Of a stretch of DNA of 64,000 nucleotides, positions 1-10,263 are shown one piece after another. Below the pieces are notes generated by a model, which saw only the letters and a list, made by a program, of their open reading frames with translations, did no database searches and was not told the DNA's origin. Position numbers and translations under genes: made by a program. Position 1 is the stretch's first letter, and each line of letters starts with the position of its first letter. Origin of the DNA: Akanthomyces muscarius (lineage: Eukaryota > Ascomycota > Sordariomycetes > Hypocreales > Cordycipitaceae); assembly GCF_028009165.1 (NCBI RefSeq), contig NC_079241.1, positions 3,410,001 through 3,474,000 of the forward strand, written 5' to 3'.

Positions 1-456
1 TGGATAGCTGGACGAGGCTGAAAAGAAGGCACATGTGCTCGTCCACACACAGTGAGTGGCTGGTCTACCTGTATGGCAGGCTCCAAGAATGCCTCTTTCT
101 GCCGAGTCGTTTGTTTCTCATGGTTGACCTTCAAATTACCCGCGAGTAATTTTGCCTGAAAACCCAAGACTGTATAGTCCTCGCGCGAGTTAGAACAATT
201 TTCTAGCGAATGTAGAACGAAATTCTGGAGGCGGATCAGTTCAGTCGGCATCTAGAGTATACCGTTTCTCGAATTGGACATCCGCAGCTGTGGATCGAAT
301 TTTTACTCACAAGACAATTTTCGCTGATCAAGACCATTACAACTACAGAATAGCATAGAAGCCACTGAAACATACTAATTCAACCTGATTGAGGCGTAAA
401 GAGGTAGCTCCATTCTGCCATGCCTCTATGAGGAGAATTAAGAAAATTGGTAACGA
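1..456. other. Intergenic, left edge
   Basis: No coding sequence or RNA gene is supported here. The stretch is AT-richer than the coding regions and its reading frames are short. It probably contains the 5' flank of the tRNA gene that follows. Confidence 0.5.
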
Positions 457-543
457 GGTCGTGTAGCGTAGTGGTTATCGCGTTTCGTTTACAGTTATCA
501 CCTTCATCCGAAAAGGTCGCAGGTTCGAACCCTGCCACGATCA
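457..543 (+). tRNA. tRNA-Val (anticodon UAC) with a 14-nt intron
   Basis: A complete cloverleaf can be drawn. The acceptor arm is 457-463 with 536-542 (six Watson-Crick pairs and one G-T) and the discriminator A is at 543. The A box is near 464-474 and the B box GGTTCGAACCC near 522-532. The anticodon stem TTTCG (483-487) pairs with CGAAA (509-513). The anticodon TAC is at 490-492 with A at 493. The 14-nt intron (494-507) lies directly after position 37, the canonical place for nuclear tRNA introns, and C508 completes the loop. A T run follows at 544-549 and should terminate RNA polymerase III. The CCA end is not encoded, as expected for a eukaryotic nuclear gene. Anticodon UAC reads valine GUA/GUG codons. 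Confidence 0.95.
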
Positions 544-1050
544 TTTTTTGCCTCTGCCAATTCTTTTTTGCCTCGACAATCGATTTTTGCCTTCATATTC
601 ACTCCCAGAAATCCTTTCACCCGGGATCGTACCATTGTCTTTTTCTCTGCGCCGGAAATATAGCCTTTACTAGTCACAGCGTTTGTAACATAGACATCTC
701 TCAGGTGTTTGTATCGAGTACATGCTAACAGAAAAGATGTTAAACAAGCAGTTCGCGAAACGAACTAGCTAGCAGTTTAATCGATTGGGGGTTGCGCATT
801 TAAAGATAGGTTCATTTTCATTTGTAGATATCTTGTACCCGGAAATAAAAGCAAGTAGCAGGTGGTGTGCCGTAGTGTGAATGGAAGCTCCAAGCTGCTC
901 CAGTGCCCCCCACAAAATTTCTTGTCCTACTGTAGCTTCGACTTCAGCTTTGATTTGTTCTTACTTGTTTGTCGCAATTGACTTCTCCGCGCTTCGTTTC
1001 TCTCCTTCAACACCGCAGACTTTTCATCTCTCGAACTGCTCCCAGCCATC
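544..1050. other. Intergenic; leader of the ribosome recycling factor gene
   Basis: Nothing coding is supported. The last ~150 bases before the ATG at 1051 are pyrimidine-rich, as is usual for a fungal promoter and 5' UTR, and presumably serve the RRF gene downstream. Confidence 0.4.
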
Positions 1051-2012
1051 ATGTCTTTGTCCCGCATTACCAGCCAGGCTGCACGCAGTTTGCGGGCGGT
1101 TGGTCACATTGAACGGTATACTTTGCTTCCCTCCTGACCAAGGTTTGGTCTGCCGCCGCAACATTACGCATACCGATTGCTGCGCAAAGAAACAAGGACT
1201 CTAACAAGCTGAACTCTTGCAGGGCTATGACTACTTCCACCCGACCCGCGCCCCTAGCAGCGTCCGCTCGCCTTGCCCAACCATTCAGCACATCACCATC
1301 CCACCTCAAGAAGCGCAAACCCGACACACCCTCGACAAAAGCCTCCTCCTCCTTGACGCCCGCCGCCTCCACCAAAGGCAAGAGCAGCGCTTCCACCACA
1401 AGCAGCGGCGACGGCTTTGATCCGCTCGATCTCGACCCCGTCGAGGCAGCCTTTGCCGAAGTCGACGCGCACTTCCAGACCCAAATCCAAAACGTGCTCC
1501 ACGGCGGGCGCTTCAACCCGAACCAGCTCGGCGCCCTGCCCGTGCCCGTCAAGCCCGACGGCAGCGGCGGCGGCGACGACTCCGCGGCGACCTCGTTCCC
1601 GCTGCGCGAGCTCGCGCAGGTCGTCCCGCGCTCCGGCCGCACCGTCTCGCTGCTAGTCAACGAAAAGGCCTACGTCAAGCCCATCATGTCGGCCGTGCAG
1701 GCGAGCCCCGACTTCAACCAGCAGCCGCAGCGCGCCGACGACAACGAGCTCGAGCTGCTGCTGCGCGTCGAGATGGAGCGCCCCGAGGAGCTGGTGCGGC
1801 GCATCAAGGAGGCCACGCAGGGCTGGCGCGAGCGCGTGCGGCAGGCCCGCACCCGACACGACAAGGCGCTCAAGGAGGCGCGCAAGAGCGGCGCGCTGCT
1901 GCCCGACGCCCTGAAAAAGGTGGAAAAAGAGGTGCAGAAGCTGCAGGACAAGAAGATGAAGGAGATTGACAACCTCGAGGCGCAGAGCGTCAAGCAGGTC
2001 GGCAGACACTAG
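1051..2012 (+). CDS. rrf1: Mitochondrial ribosome recycling factor (RRF), two exons
   Basis: RRF works with mitochondrial EF-G2 to split post-termination ribosomes in the matrix. The C-terminal ~165 residues carry the family pattern: an LRELAQVV start, a VNEKAYVKPIMSAVQAS segment (family: K-x-I-x-x-A-I-x-x-S), and the long basic helical region EELVRRIKEATQGWRERVRQARTRHDK followed by a coiled-coil tail. I place exon 1 at 1051-1115, intron 1116-1222 (GTATAC donor, CTAAC branch site, TTGCAG acceptor, 107 nt) and exon 2 at 1223-2012, giving 284 residues. The extra N-terminus is rich in Arg, Ser and Ala and lacks acidic residues, as expected of a mitochondrial presequence, followed by a Ser/Thr/Ala-rich linker. 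An alternative start at 1227 would give an unspliced 261-residue protein. The gene runs tail-to-tail with the RGG-rich gene. Family is secure; the first exon is inferred. Confidence 0.85.
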
Positions 2013-2298
2013 ATCCCTTGCCCCCCATGGTGGCGGGCACATGTTGACAAGCAGGATGGATGTAAAGGCTGAACTTGTGATGCTTTTGCATTTTGAATCT
2101 TTTGTATACTATAGTACATGTATATTGATGAGAGCGTTATAAAAACAAGACAGCTTTAGCTCAAGCTGCAATGATACACCCATTTCTTCTCTTTTTTTCC
2201 ATCAAATATTTCTCGCTGAATGCGGTTCTCTACCGCAAACATGATATTCCTCGTCCAGTGTGTTTTATACATGTGCGTAGCTCAAGCTACAAGCACTC

Positions 2299-3591
2299 TC
2301 ACGCCTTTTCTTCCTTGGCCTTGTTCGTCTCCTTGATCGGCTTCGCAGCCTTTGCCGCAGGCTTCGCCGCCGCAGCGGGGGCAGGCTTCGGAGCTCCCAC
2401 GAGGCTCTGCAGCTTCTTCTCAAACATGGCCATGGCGCCGGGGCCGTACGTGCCCGCGCGCAGGTGCTGCGAGCGCACGACGCCATGCACATCCGTTGCG
2501 AACCGCGGCGGCTCGTGCTCCCCCGCCACGGCCTTGCCGAGGACTGCCCTTTGCACGACGTCGCTGGCGGATGAGAAGATGGTTGTCTCATCCGCCTTGG
2601 CTGCAGCACCACCCTCGGCCGCCGCCGCCGTTGCTGCGTGCTTCTTGGTCGTCTGAATCTGCTCCTCGGCCCAGCCTCTCGACTCAGGCGTCGCGAAAAA
2701 GGCGAAGCCGTCCTGCTGCACGCGGCCCTCGACGGACGCGGGCAGGTAGCCGGTGGACTTGCCAATCAGGTCGCCGGTGCCGCCGCCCATGGCCTGCAGG
2801 CTCTCCATGACCGCGGCGCGGCGGCCGGGCGCGCTGGTGGGCACGGCGGGCGCGTGCTCGAGGATGTCCTCAACGTCTAGCACCGGGTTGTAGCGGCCGG
2901 GCTGGCGGAACCGCATCGCCGCGTCAAACGCCGTCTCGGCCTCGTCCATCTTCGCAAAGGGATCGATTGCGTCTTCGCGCCTGCGAGGCGGACGGCCGTC
3001 TTGATCGCGACCTCCTCTGCCGCGACCGCCTCTGCCGCCGCGAGCGTTGGCACCACCGCGTCCACGTCCGCCGCGTCCGTTGCCCCGGCCGGCGCCTCCC
3101 TGCGTGAACCGGTTAGAGCCGCCTTCGGCAGCAGCAGAGCCGCCACGGCCCTGAAAGCCACCGCGACCTTGGAAGCCACCACGACCTTGAAAGCCACCAC
3201 GGCCCTCGGAGTTGCCACGGCCGCGGAAGCCGCCTCGACCACGACCCAGGCCCCTGGGCAGGCTGCGGACATCGAGCACCTTGGGGGCTCCAGCGCCGCC
3301 GGCAGCGGCAGGAGCATTGCCACCGGTGGGTCGGGGTGCGTTGGGTGACGGCCCGCGGTTATTGTTCTTGACCATGGTGTTTATGGCCGACGCCGCTGCA
3401 CGGCCGCGCTGGCGGGCGTTCCCTCGTCCGCGGCCGTCGCTGTCGTTGTTGCGGCTGGGGGTGATGGCATCGTCGGCGAGCGATTGCGTCGTGGAAAACT
3501 CGCGAAAGTAGTTGCTGAGCGCCTGCCCCGTCTTGAGAAGCTCTGGCCTGGCCCGAGAGCAGACCAGCGAACGAAAAGTCGGCGGGCTCAT
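2299..3591 (-). CDS. RGG-repeat protein, probably mitochondrial
   Basis: Single exon of 430 residues. The first ~40 residues (beginning MSPPTFRSLVCSRARPELLK, then a FSTTQ motif) look like a mitochondrial presequence with a processing-site-like FS/ST step. Residues ~105-210 are a low-complexity GRGG/GGF repeat block, the composition of RNA-binding RGG boxes. Residues ~215-400 are ordinary and probably folded: a GRYNPVLDVEDILEHAP segment, a Gly-rich stretch, a TGYLPASVEGR stretch, and a charged Ala/Lys-rich tail. An RNA-binding role in the mitochondrion, possibly as a mitoribosome small-subunit or mRNA-associated factor, is inferred from presequence plus RGG block. I do not recognise the conserved part with certainty. 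The gene is tail-to-tail with RRF, 286 bp apart. Confidence 0.7.
   Translation of the reverse strand: MSPPTFRSLVCSRARPELLKTGQALSNYFREFSTTQSLADDAITPSRNNDSDGRGRGNARQRGRAAASAINTMVKNNNRGPSPNAPRPTGGNAPAAAGGAGAPKVLDVRSLPRGLGRGRGGFRGRGNSEGRGGFQGRGGFQGRGGFQGRGGSAAAEGGSNRFTQGGAGRGNGRGGRGRGGANARGGRGGRGRGGRDQDGRPPRRREDAIDPFAKMDEAETAFDAAMRFRQPGRYNPVLDVEDILEHAPAVPTSAPGRRAAVMESLQAMGGGTGDLIGKSTGYLPASVEGRVQQDGFAFFATPESRGWAEEQIQTTKKHAATAAAAEGGAAAKADETTIFSSASDVVQRAVLGKAVAGEHEPPRFATDVHGVVRSQHLRAGTYGPGAMAMFEKKLQSLVGAPKPAPAAAAKPAAKAAKPIKETNKAKEEKA
3151..3204 (-). repeat. Three tandem 18-bp units encoding GRGGFQ
   Basis: Three near-identical 18-bp units lie at 3151-3168, 3169-3186 and 3187-3204. On the minus strand each encodes the hexapeptide GRGGFQ in the RGG block of the gene at 2299-3591. 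The units differ mostly at third codon positions, so the repeat is old enough to have drifted synonymously. Confidence 0.85.
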
Positions 3592-4361
3592 TGTGTGGTT
3601 GTGTGCGCGCGTGCCTGTGTCGACTGCTGGCCTCCAAATTTCCAGAGCTCCTCTCAGGCCAAATTTCTTCTGGGGTGTTGGCGGTGACTAAGCATCCACT
3701 ACGACGCCTCCATTGATTTCAACAATTTCTACAAATTTATAGGGGAATAGCTACAGCTCTCATGCAGTATTTAATTCAATTCATAGCGATTCTCATATTA
3801 AGGAAATTCAAGGGAGGTGTGCTAAATGACCCGCTACATCGGGACTCACGGCCCTCTCCGTTGCATTCATATGCCAATGTGCAGCAGTATCGTATATTCC
3901 AACATCCTTGTAATACAGCATCTCAACACGGCCACGTCCAACATGGGAAGGGTGGGCACTAATAGCACAAAGCTGCAAGGTCAAACCACTATACGTCAAA
4001 TCTTCCCAATCATTGTGGCACTACAAGAAAGCAAAAGAAACAAAACGCCTAGCCAATCGACAATCCGCGTCGATTGCCATCCAACGCCAGTCATACACAG
4101 CCAGAGGGGCAAATGTAGGTAAATGTCCACGAAAGCCATAGTAATGTACTCGTGCGGCTCTGTTGCACGGATCCCCCAACTAGATCATCATTTCTACTTG
4201 GGGCGCCTGTCGCTGGCGTCGGGGATGTCACCCCTGATGGGAGTGCTGGTGAGCTCAGTCTAGCTCTGAGGTAATCATCGCGCTGGAATGAGAACTATAA
4301 TGAGCGACGACGACATATCTGAGTGCATGAATCAACTTGTAACTGAATAATACAAGATTCA
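3592..4361. other. Intergenic between the RGG gene (5' side) and the PPZ gene (3' side)
   Basis: No gene is supported. It should hold the promoter of the RGG-repeat gene at its left end and the 3' UTR of the phosphatase gene at its right end. Reading frames here are short and lack any family signature. Confidence 0.4.
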
Positions 4362-6047
4362 CTATACGCTCTGTGGGTATACACTCGCGGGCTGTTTATG
4401 TTAGTACTGAGCTTGCTCAGTTGAGAAATGTGGTACTTACAGGACTGTTAAGCATGTGTTGCCTCTTGTTACGTCCCTTCTTGATATGGCTCTTGAGAGC
4501 ACTGGAGTCGAGAGGCTTGAGCAACTCAAAGCTGCACAAAAGCTCCGAGTTGACCGACATGACGGCGCCCCAGTTGTCAAATTCGCCGCAGTACTGTGCG
4601 ATGTTAGTGCAGTTCTTGCAATGCGTAGAGAGCAACTTACGTTTGGCGCACTGAACACAGTGACCAGGACCCGATCGTTGAAGAATTCGTAGCCGTCTTC
4701 CACGACCATGTGTGCACGGCAAATGAGGTCAAAGTCGTGCACGGCAAGGAAGTCTGTTATAACCCTCTTGCCAAAACAGTAACTGACTCCTCTTTCGTTT
4801 GCTTCCCAGTCTTGTTCCATGTCTGCAGGGTCGGACCAAAGCAAGTCATTGAGCAGACCATAGTCGGGAACATCAGTAGGGCGAGCAATGTTTCGAATAT
4901 CGTCCATGTGGCTCAGTGCTGGCGAGAGACCGCCGTGAACGCAGAATATCTTGCCAGCAACGATGGCAGCAATCGGCAGGGTGTTGAAGCAGTCAATGAA
5001 GGTCTTCCAGATTTTGACGTTGCATCTTCGCTTGCACTCGTCATAGAATCCGTACACTCGTGTAACATTGGCACACTCGTGGTTTCCACGGAGCAGGAAA
5101 AAGTTCTCGGGGAACTTGAGCTTGTAGCACAACAATAAAAGGATGGTCTCCAAAGACTGCTTTCCACGATCGACGTAATCGCCGAGGAAAAGATAGTTGG
5201 CCATAGGAGGGAAGCCGCACATTTCAAACATTCGAATAAGATCGGTATATTGTCCATGCACGTCACCAACAACCTTGACAGGCGCATCGAGCTCGAGCAG
5301 AGCGGGCTGGGAGAGTAATACCTCGCGCGCGCGCTGACAGATGGCAACAATTTCAGCATTCTTCAGGCACACGCTCTTGGTGACTTTGCCGGCATAGCCA
5401 GCATCCAAAAGACGCTTAATGTAGTCATCGAGATCCATGTCTTTAATTTCGGACATGGCAACGTTGGAGTTGCTGTCGGCCTTGGTGGATTCGGCCGAAG
5501 GTGTCTTGTGCACCACCTGAGTGCTGCCGCTGTCGCGACGGACCAGAATCGATTGCCCAGGAGACTGCAGGTGGGTATTGGCGCTGGCTGCGGCTGCCGA
5601 AGGGGGCTGGTCGGAAACATGATCGACCTCACCACTGGCCTGGGCAGCGCTCACGTCGTGAAGACTGCCAGCAGCCTTCGCGCTGGACTGGACGGGCGAG
5701 GGCGGCGGCTGCTCGTTGGAGAGCATAGAGTCAGCAATCGACATGTCGGTGGAGCTGTGTTTGAGAGTATTCTCGCCGCGACTGCTGCGAGTCCTTGAGT
5801 GACCACTTCTGCCAGATCGGACAGAGGCGGCATCAGGGCCCTTGTCAGAGTCACCATTGCTGAGCAATGTAGAGTTTCTCGGGCTATCGGTCTTGGAGCT
5901 CCCAGGGATCTTCGACCTGAGCGAGCGGAATGAACGGGACGATTCTTTGGTATCGCTTCTGCTGATGGAAGGGTAAGACTGAAGGTTTCCGTCGGCCGAG
6001 CCAGATTTAGGCGACCCGCCATCGGGCTTGGAGCTTTGGTTGCCCAT
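4362..6047 (-). CDS. ppz1: Serine/threonine protein phosphatase Z (PPZ), three exons
   Basis: PPZ is a fungal-specific PP1-like phosphatase that controls cation homeostasis, cell-wall integrity and cell-cycle entry. The protein starts MGNQSSK, a standard N-myristoylation signal, followed by a Ser-rich disordered arm of ~200 residues. The catalytic domain then shows GDVHGQ (261-266), GDYVDRG (289-295) and RGNHE (320-324). Reading the frame straight through loses the conserved C-terminus. Two introns restore it: 4594-4640 (GTAAGT...CACAG, 47 nt), which joins VFSAPN to YCGEFDNWG, and 4392-4440 (GTAAGT, TACTAAC branch, AACAG, 49 nt), which replaces an unrelated tail with one ending [11 protein letters not shown]. 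Exons are 4362-4391, 4441-4593 and 4641-6047, giving 529 residues. The myristoylated N-terminal arm distinguishes PPZ from ordinary PP1. Confidence 0.95.
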
Positions 6048-9000
6048 GGCCGCGATGATGGTCGTGTGACGACAGAGTTCGCTGTGGCTGTCTCAGGCGT
6101 CGTTAAGCCGTCAGCGGGTAACGAAAATAATTGCCAGGGGAAGCCAGGCTCTCGAGGAGAAATGCCAGGCTTGGAGAGTTCTGTTGGGGTCGGTAGAGAT
6201 TTTGTAGTCGCGGAAGAGCGGTGGTGCAGGAGGCGATCGGCGTCAAAAAAGTGCTGAATGGCGAAACATGCGTCGCCGGGCAGGTAACGGGGATCCGGCT
6301 GCAGAACGGGATGTTGCGACAGGGGACAAAGAGCAATTTTTGGCAGCGAAACGGTAGCAATAATGACGTCGGAGAGCCCGTGGGATTGTGACGGATGCTG
6401 CAGGGCAGGGTAGAAGGTTCGGTACCGAGGCGGGCAGAAATTGACAGGGTCCGGGAATGGCGGAAACTATTCTAAAGCGACAGGTTCATGTCAGCAGAGA
6501 CATTACATGCAAGATGCAAGAGAATGGAGAGGTGGAATGAGGGGCAGCGCCGAGCAATATAGCATGCGCGTCGCTGTGCAGAAACTGCGACGGCGACAAC
6601 GGCAGCAGATTTGCGGCTTCGCGGGAGAAGATTGACGGGCAGAGCTAGGCAATGCAAGACAGAGCTAGCAAGGCAATGCAACGACAGGTGGCCGCGTCAA
6701 TGTACCTGCAGAGGCAGCGACACGACTGCGGACAGAAACGGTTTGCCAAGGCGTCATACAGTCTCAAAGAGCCTGGGCCAATGTCTCGAAGCTGCTGTCT
6801 GGGACCCAGGCGGAAATAGCGACAAGCACCCACAGACAGAGGCGAGGCAGCCACCTCGTGTTCCTCCGGGACCCAAAAGATGAAGTCGGCAAACGAGGAG
6901 CGGGCGATTGAGAAGGGAAAAGCATGAGGCAGTGCAAAGGACCAAGACGTCAACTGTAGAAGCAAGAAAGCGACATGTCTGGAGCGGGTTCGGCGAAAGC
7001 GCAGCGCAAAGAGAATTCGACAACCCAGTAGTGACGGCCGTGTGATGGCAAGAGAAAGAAGCAGAACTTACCAACCGCGTATGATGGCTAGGGGATGGGA
7101 GAATAAGGGCGATAGAAGATGGCAATGGAGAAGGAAGCCAAGTAGCGTGCTGTGTGAGATGTGTGACAAAAGTTTATGACTCTGGTAGCTTTTGGCGCGA
7201 TATGAAGTGGAGGAGGGGGCGAAAAGCGGCGACGGCGATTAAGGTTTCCAGCACAGTGTGGTGCCTCTGTTCGTCGGAACTAGCGAGCCAGCGAGCGAGC
7301 GAGAGAGGCAGCGAGAGAGCGCAGCGCGGCGGACAATCAATCTACCACCAACTCCAGCAGGTTTCTGATTAGCGTGTGGCGGCAGCTAGAGGCGTAGGCG
7401 GTTTACCAGGTCCCGTCGTTGTTGAGTGTCGCCAGCGAAAAGGTTGAGTGCCGTAGCACTGCAGAGCCACGAGAGCACAGCAGTAGGCTGAGGTGGCGGC
7501 GGGGGTACAAGCCGGCGCCGGCCAAGGAATATGTCGAGGCTAGACCTAGAGTCCCTTGTCTTTGCTGCAGGAGATGACGGATGCGACGGGCGGTCGGATA
7601 CAGATGAGAATGTGTTTACGTTTGAGGCGGGTGAGAATGCAGCAGCTTGCATTTTCTGGTGTTGAGGCGACCAATTCCGGCACAGCCAAGGAAGGACAAA
7701 CGGCGAAGGCCACAGCGGCCAGCCCTACGGACAACCAGCTCCCCAGGCGGCTCCGGGTGGTGCGAATACAGCGGGCATAGCGGCTACCTCAGGTACAGTC
7801 GAGCTTGGAGACTGGTGTAGCGGGGAACTTTTAGGTACCTACCTACCTACCTAGGTAGCTACGAGGTGTGTTTGCCCCCGGTTGCCTGCCTGCCAACTGC
7901 CAGCCACTAACACGGCCTTCCATGACAACTGCCCAGCTGCCAGCTGTCACGTCTCACGTTTCATTCCCTCTGCTTCTTCCTTGCTGACCTGCCAGCCTGC
8001 CAAACGTACCTCCTACATCTCCCGACATTCCGGATTGTCCTACGCTTCAGCTCCCTCTTCTTCCATATCCAGACATCGTAACCTTGTCGCTCTGCTTCAC
8101 GGCCTGGGGTCTGGAACACACGCCATCAAAGTCCACGCAGGTCATTCGGCCGCTAATATCCCGCTACCGCCCTCCAACACGCTCCAGCTGTCCGGACACG
8201 GCGCTCTTTGCAGCGGGCGTGCCACACTAACCAGGGATGCGCCCCACGTCCGCCCACGGCCCCAACCACTGACGACCCTGCTGCAGCCAGCTCTGTGAAG
8301 CCCTTCTGCGGCAACAACGCCTCTGTCTCTGCTTGCTTTTCTTTCCGGCTCTGTCCTGGGTGGGCTGTCGCCATCCTCATCGCTTGACCGACAGCCAAAG
8401 CGAGCGACAGGCTGCCAGCTGGGACCAAGGGACACAGCCGCCTCGATACGCTCTGTGCTCTCCCTTTCCTACCCGGCTTGTGCCCGCCCGCCAACCGGTG
8501 CCAGGGAATCGGCGCCACCTCTTCCCTCCACCCTCGCCGTCCGTCGCCGTCTACGGAGTCGGAGATGCACGTCTCTTCGGAGGCAACGGTCTTGGTCCCA
8601 CGCGACCGAATTTCGAGTCACACTTCTCCAACGCACGACACATCTCCATGGGTGAGCCCTGTCGAGCATGTCGCTACGGACGCTGACGAGCCCTGCAGAT
8701 TCGCTGACCGCTTGCGACACGGAGCTTGACTCTTTGATGCGCGACAGGGCTATTAATTTCGGGCAGCCAAGTTCAATCTTATCGGCGCCCAAATGTAGCG
8801 GCCGGTGCGCAGGACACACCGTTGGGCTACCCTGCTTTGGTCGTAGCTGATAAATACTGGCACAGACACATCTCTGTCCTGTTGCCTTGATCCTGTGTTA
8901 CTGTTGCGAAAGAATGTGCTGCCTGATACCCATCAGAACACTTTCGAGGCGCTCTGGACCGCACGGGGGCCGGCGTGCCGCCAGTCCCGAGCTTCCTCAA

Positions 9001-10263
9001 TCGGTTGCGACGCACTCAAACTGTGTTGTAAGCTCTCCCGTATCTCCGACCGCCGCAGAAATCCGTGACAAAATTCTATCAACATGTACTATCAAGGCCG
9101 ACTAAGTCCGCCCGAAAGCCGACATCAACAAAGCAAGATTACATGAATCTGCACGTTGCATTTGCGCCAACGCCTGTTACAGGTTAACGCCAGTTGTTAC
9201 TGGTAGCTAACTACCAGTAGCCTGCAAGCTCCCTGTGCCGGCCAAGTCGCTACTAGTTACCGACTGCCACCGACCTGTAATGCGCCACGCGCACCGAATT
9301 TCTCAAATGCCACCGCAGCACATCGTCTTTCAGAACTCCAGATTGCAGCCGGTGGCGTGGCATCGTGGCTTCTAAATTTAGGACGCTCCGCCTAAATGGT
9401 GGCGGTGCAGAGCTGTGCCTGGCGACGCGCATCCATTTTACCAGCACTAGCGCCACAAGCTCATGTCATCTGCTTATTTCCAAGTATGCAATATGTGGTA
9501 GTCTGCTCATGCACTTATCCAAGGTTCGTCCTATCTCCTAGGCATGTTCTCTTAGAGCCGATCTCTGCATGAAGCAGATCTTCGGCTTCGGGATGTTTCC
9601 AATGTGTGGGAAACCACCTCGGCTAAGTCGTCCAGGGGCACCAAATTCCAATGTGAATCGGTGGATCAGACCTCCTGCATATCTGATCTGGATCGTCCCT
9701 GCAAGTTTCAAATTCTACACTTTGTAGAAACACGATGCTAATTGTGGTCGCTATGTGCCAATCACTTGGACGGTTGGAAGACAGGTGGACACTACATGGA
9801 ACAGTGTGCCGTATTCCGCACCCACGAGCCGATCCTCTGTGCAATGACGCACATTGACGAACGTGTAATATCACAGCTGAAGCAATCACGGGCCTTCTGT
9901 CCCGTCACTGAATTAGCTTTTTTGAGCTTTGACAGCCATTTATGCTCTACCTGTCCTGCAACAGGCCAACAGGCCTAGACTCTTGGTAGAGCCACTGTCC
10001 TTTATGCAACAAAAGCTTGGCTTTTTTCACTGCTCCGCAGATAGACGCCACGACGCCAACTCTACGGAACCAGCTCAAGTGTATCGTGGCAGTGTGTTGC
10101 ATGCGATATATATAGTACAAAGCTGCTGCGGCTTGGGACAGGCGAGGGCGTACACAGCAGGTGCCCGCATGCGCCATGCCGGCTGACGAATGATTCCTTC
10201 ACCACGAAGACCAAAGTCGGTCTATCCCGTCCGGCAATTGCAAGAAGAGTATAAAAATTTCCG
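6048..10263. other. Long upstream region of PPZ and intergenic DNA
   Basis: About 4.2 kb without a supportable gene. The part next to PPZ (6048 to ~7100) is probably its 5' UTR and promoter on the minus strand. A GTAAGT donor lies at 7071-7066 on that strand and a CTTAAC branch with a CAG acceptor lies about 50 bases before the ATG, so a ~1 kb leader intron is possible but unproven. A run of GCGA repeats sits at ~7286-7322. The TACCTAGGTA-type repeat at 7831-7860 is listed separately. From 7900 to 10260 I see only short unrelated frames. Confidence 0.45.
7831..7860. repeat. GGTACCTACC / CCTAGGTA palindromic repeat tract
   Basis: Four ACCT units followed by CTAGGTAGCTA form a near-palindromic tract made of the same words as the tract at 11986-12030. 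Shorter copies of the motif occur near 59140 and 61736. Confidence 0.7.
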
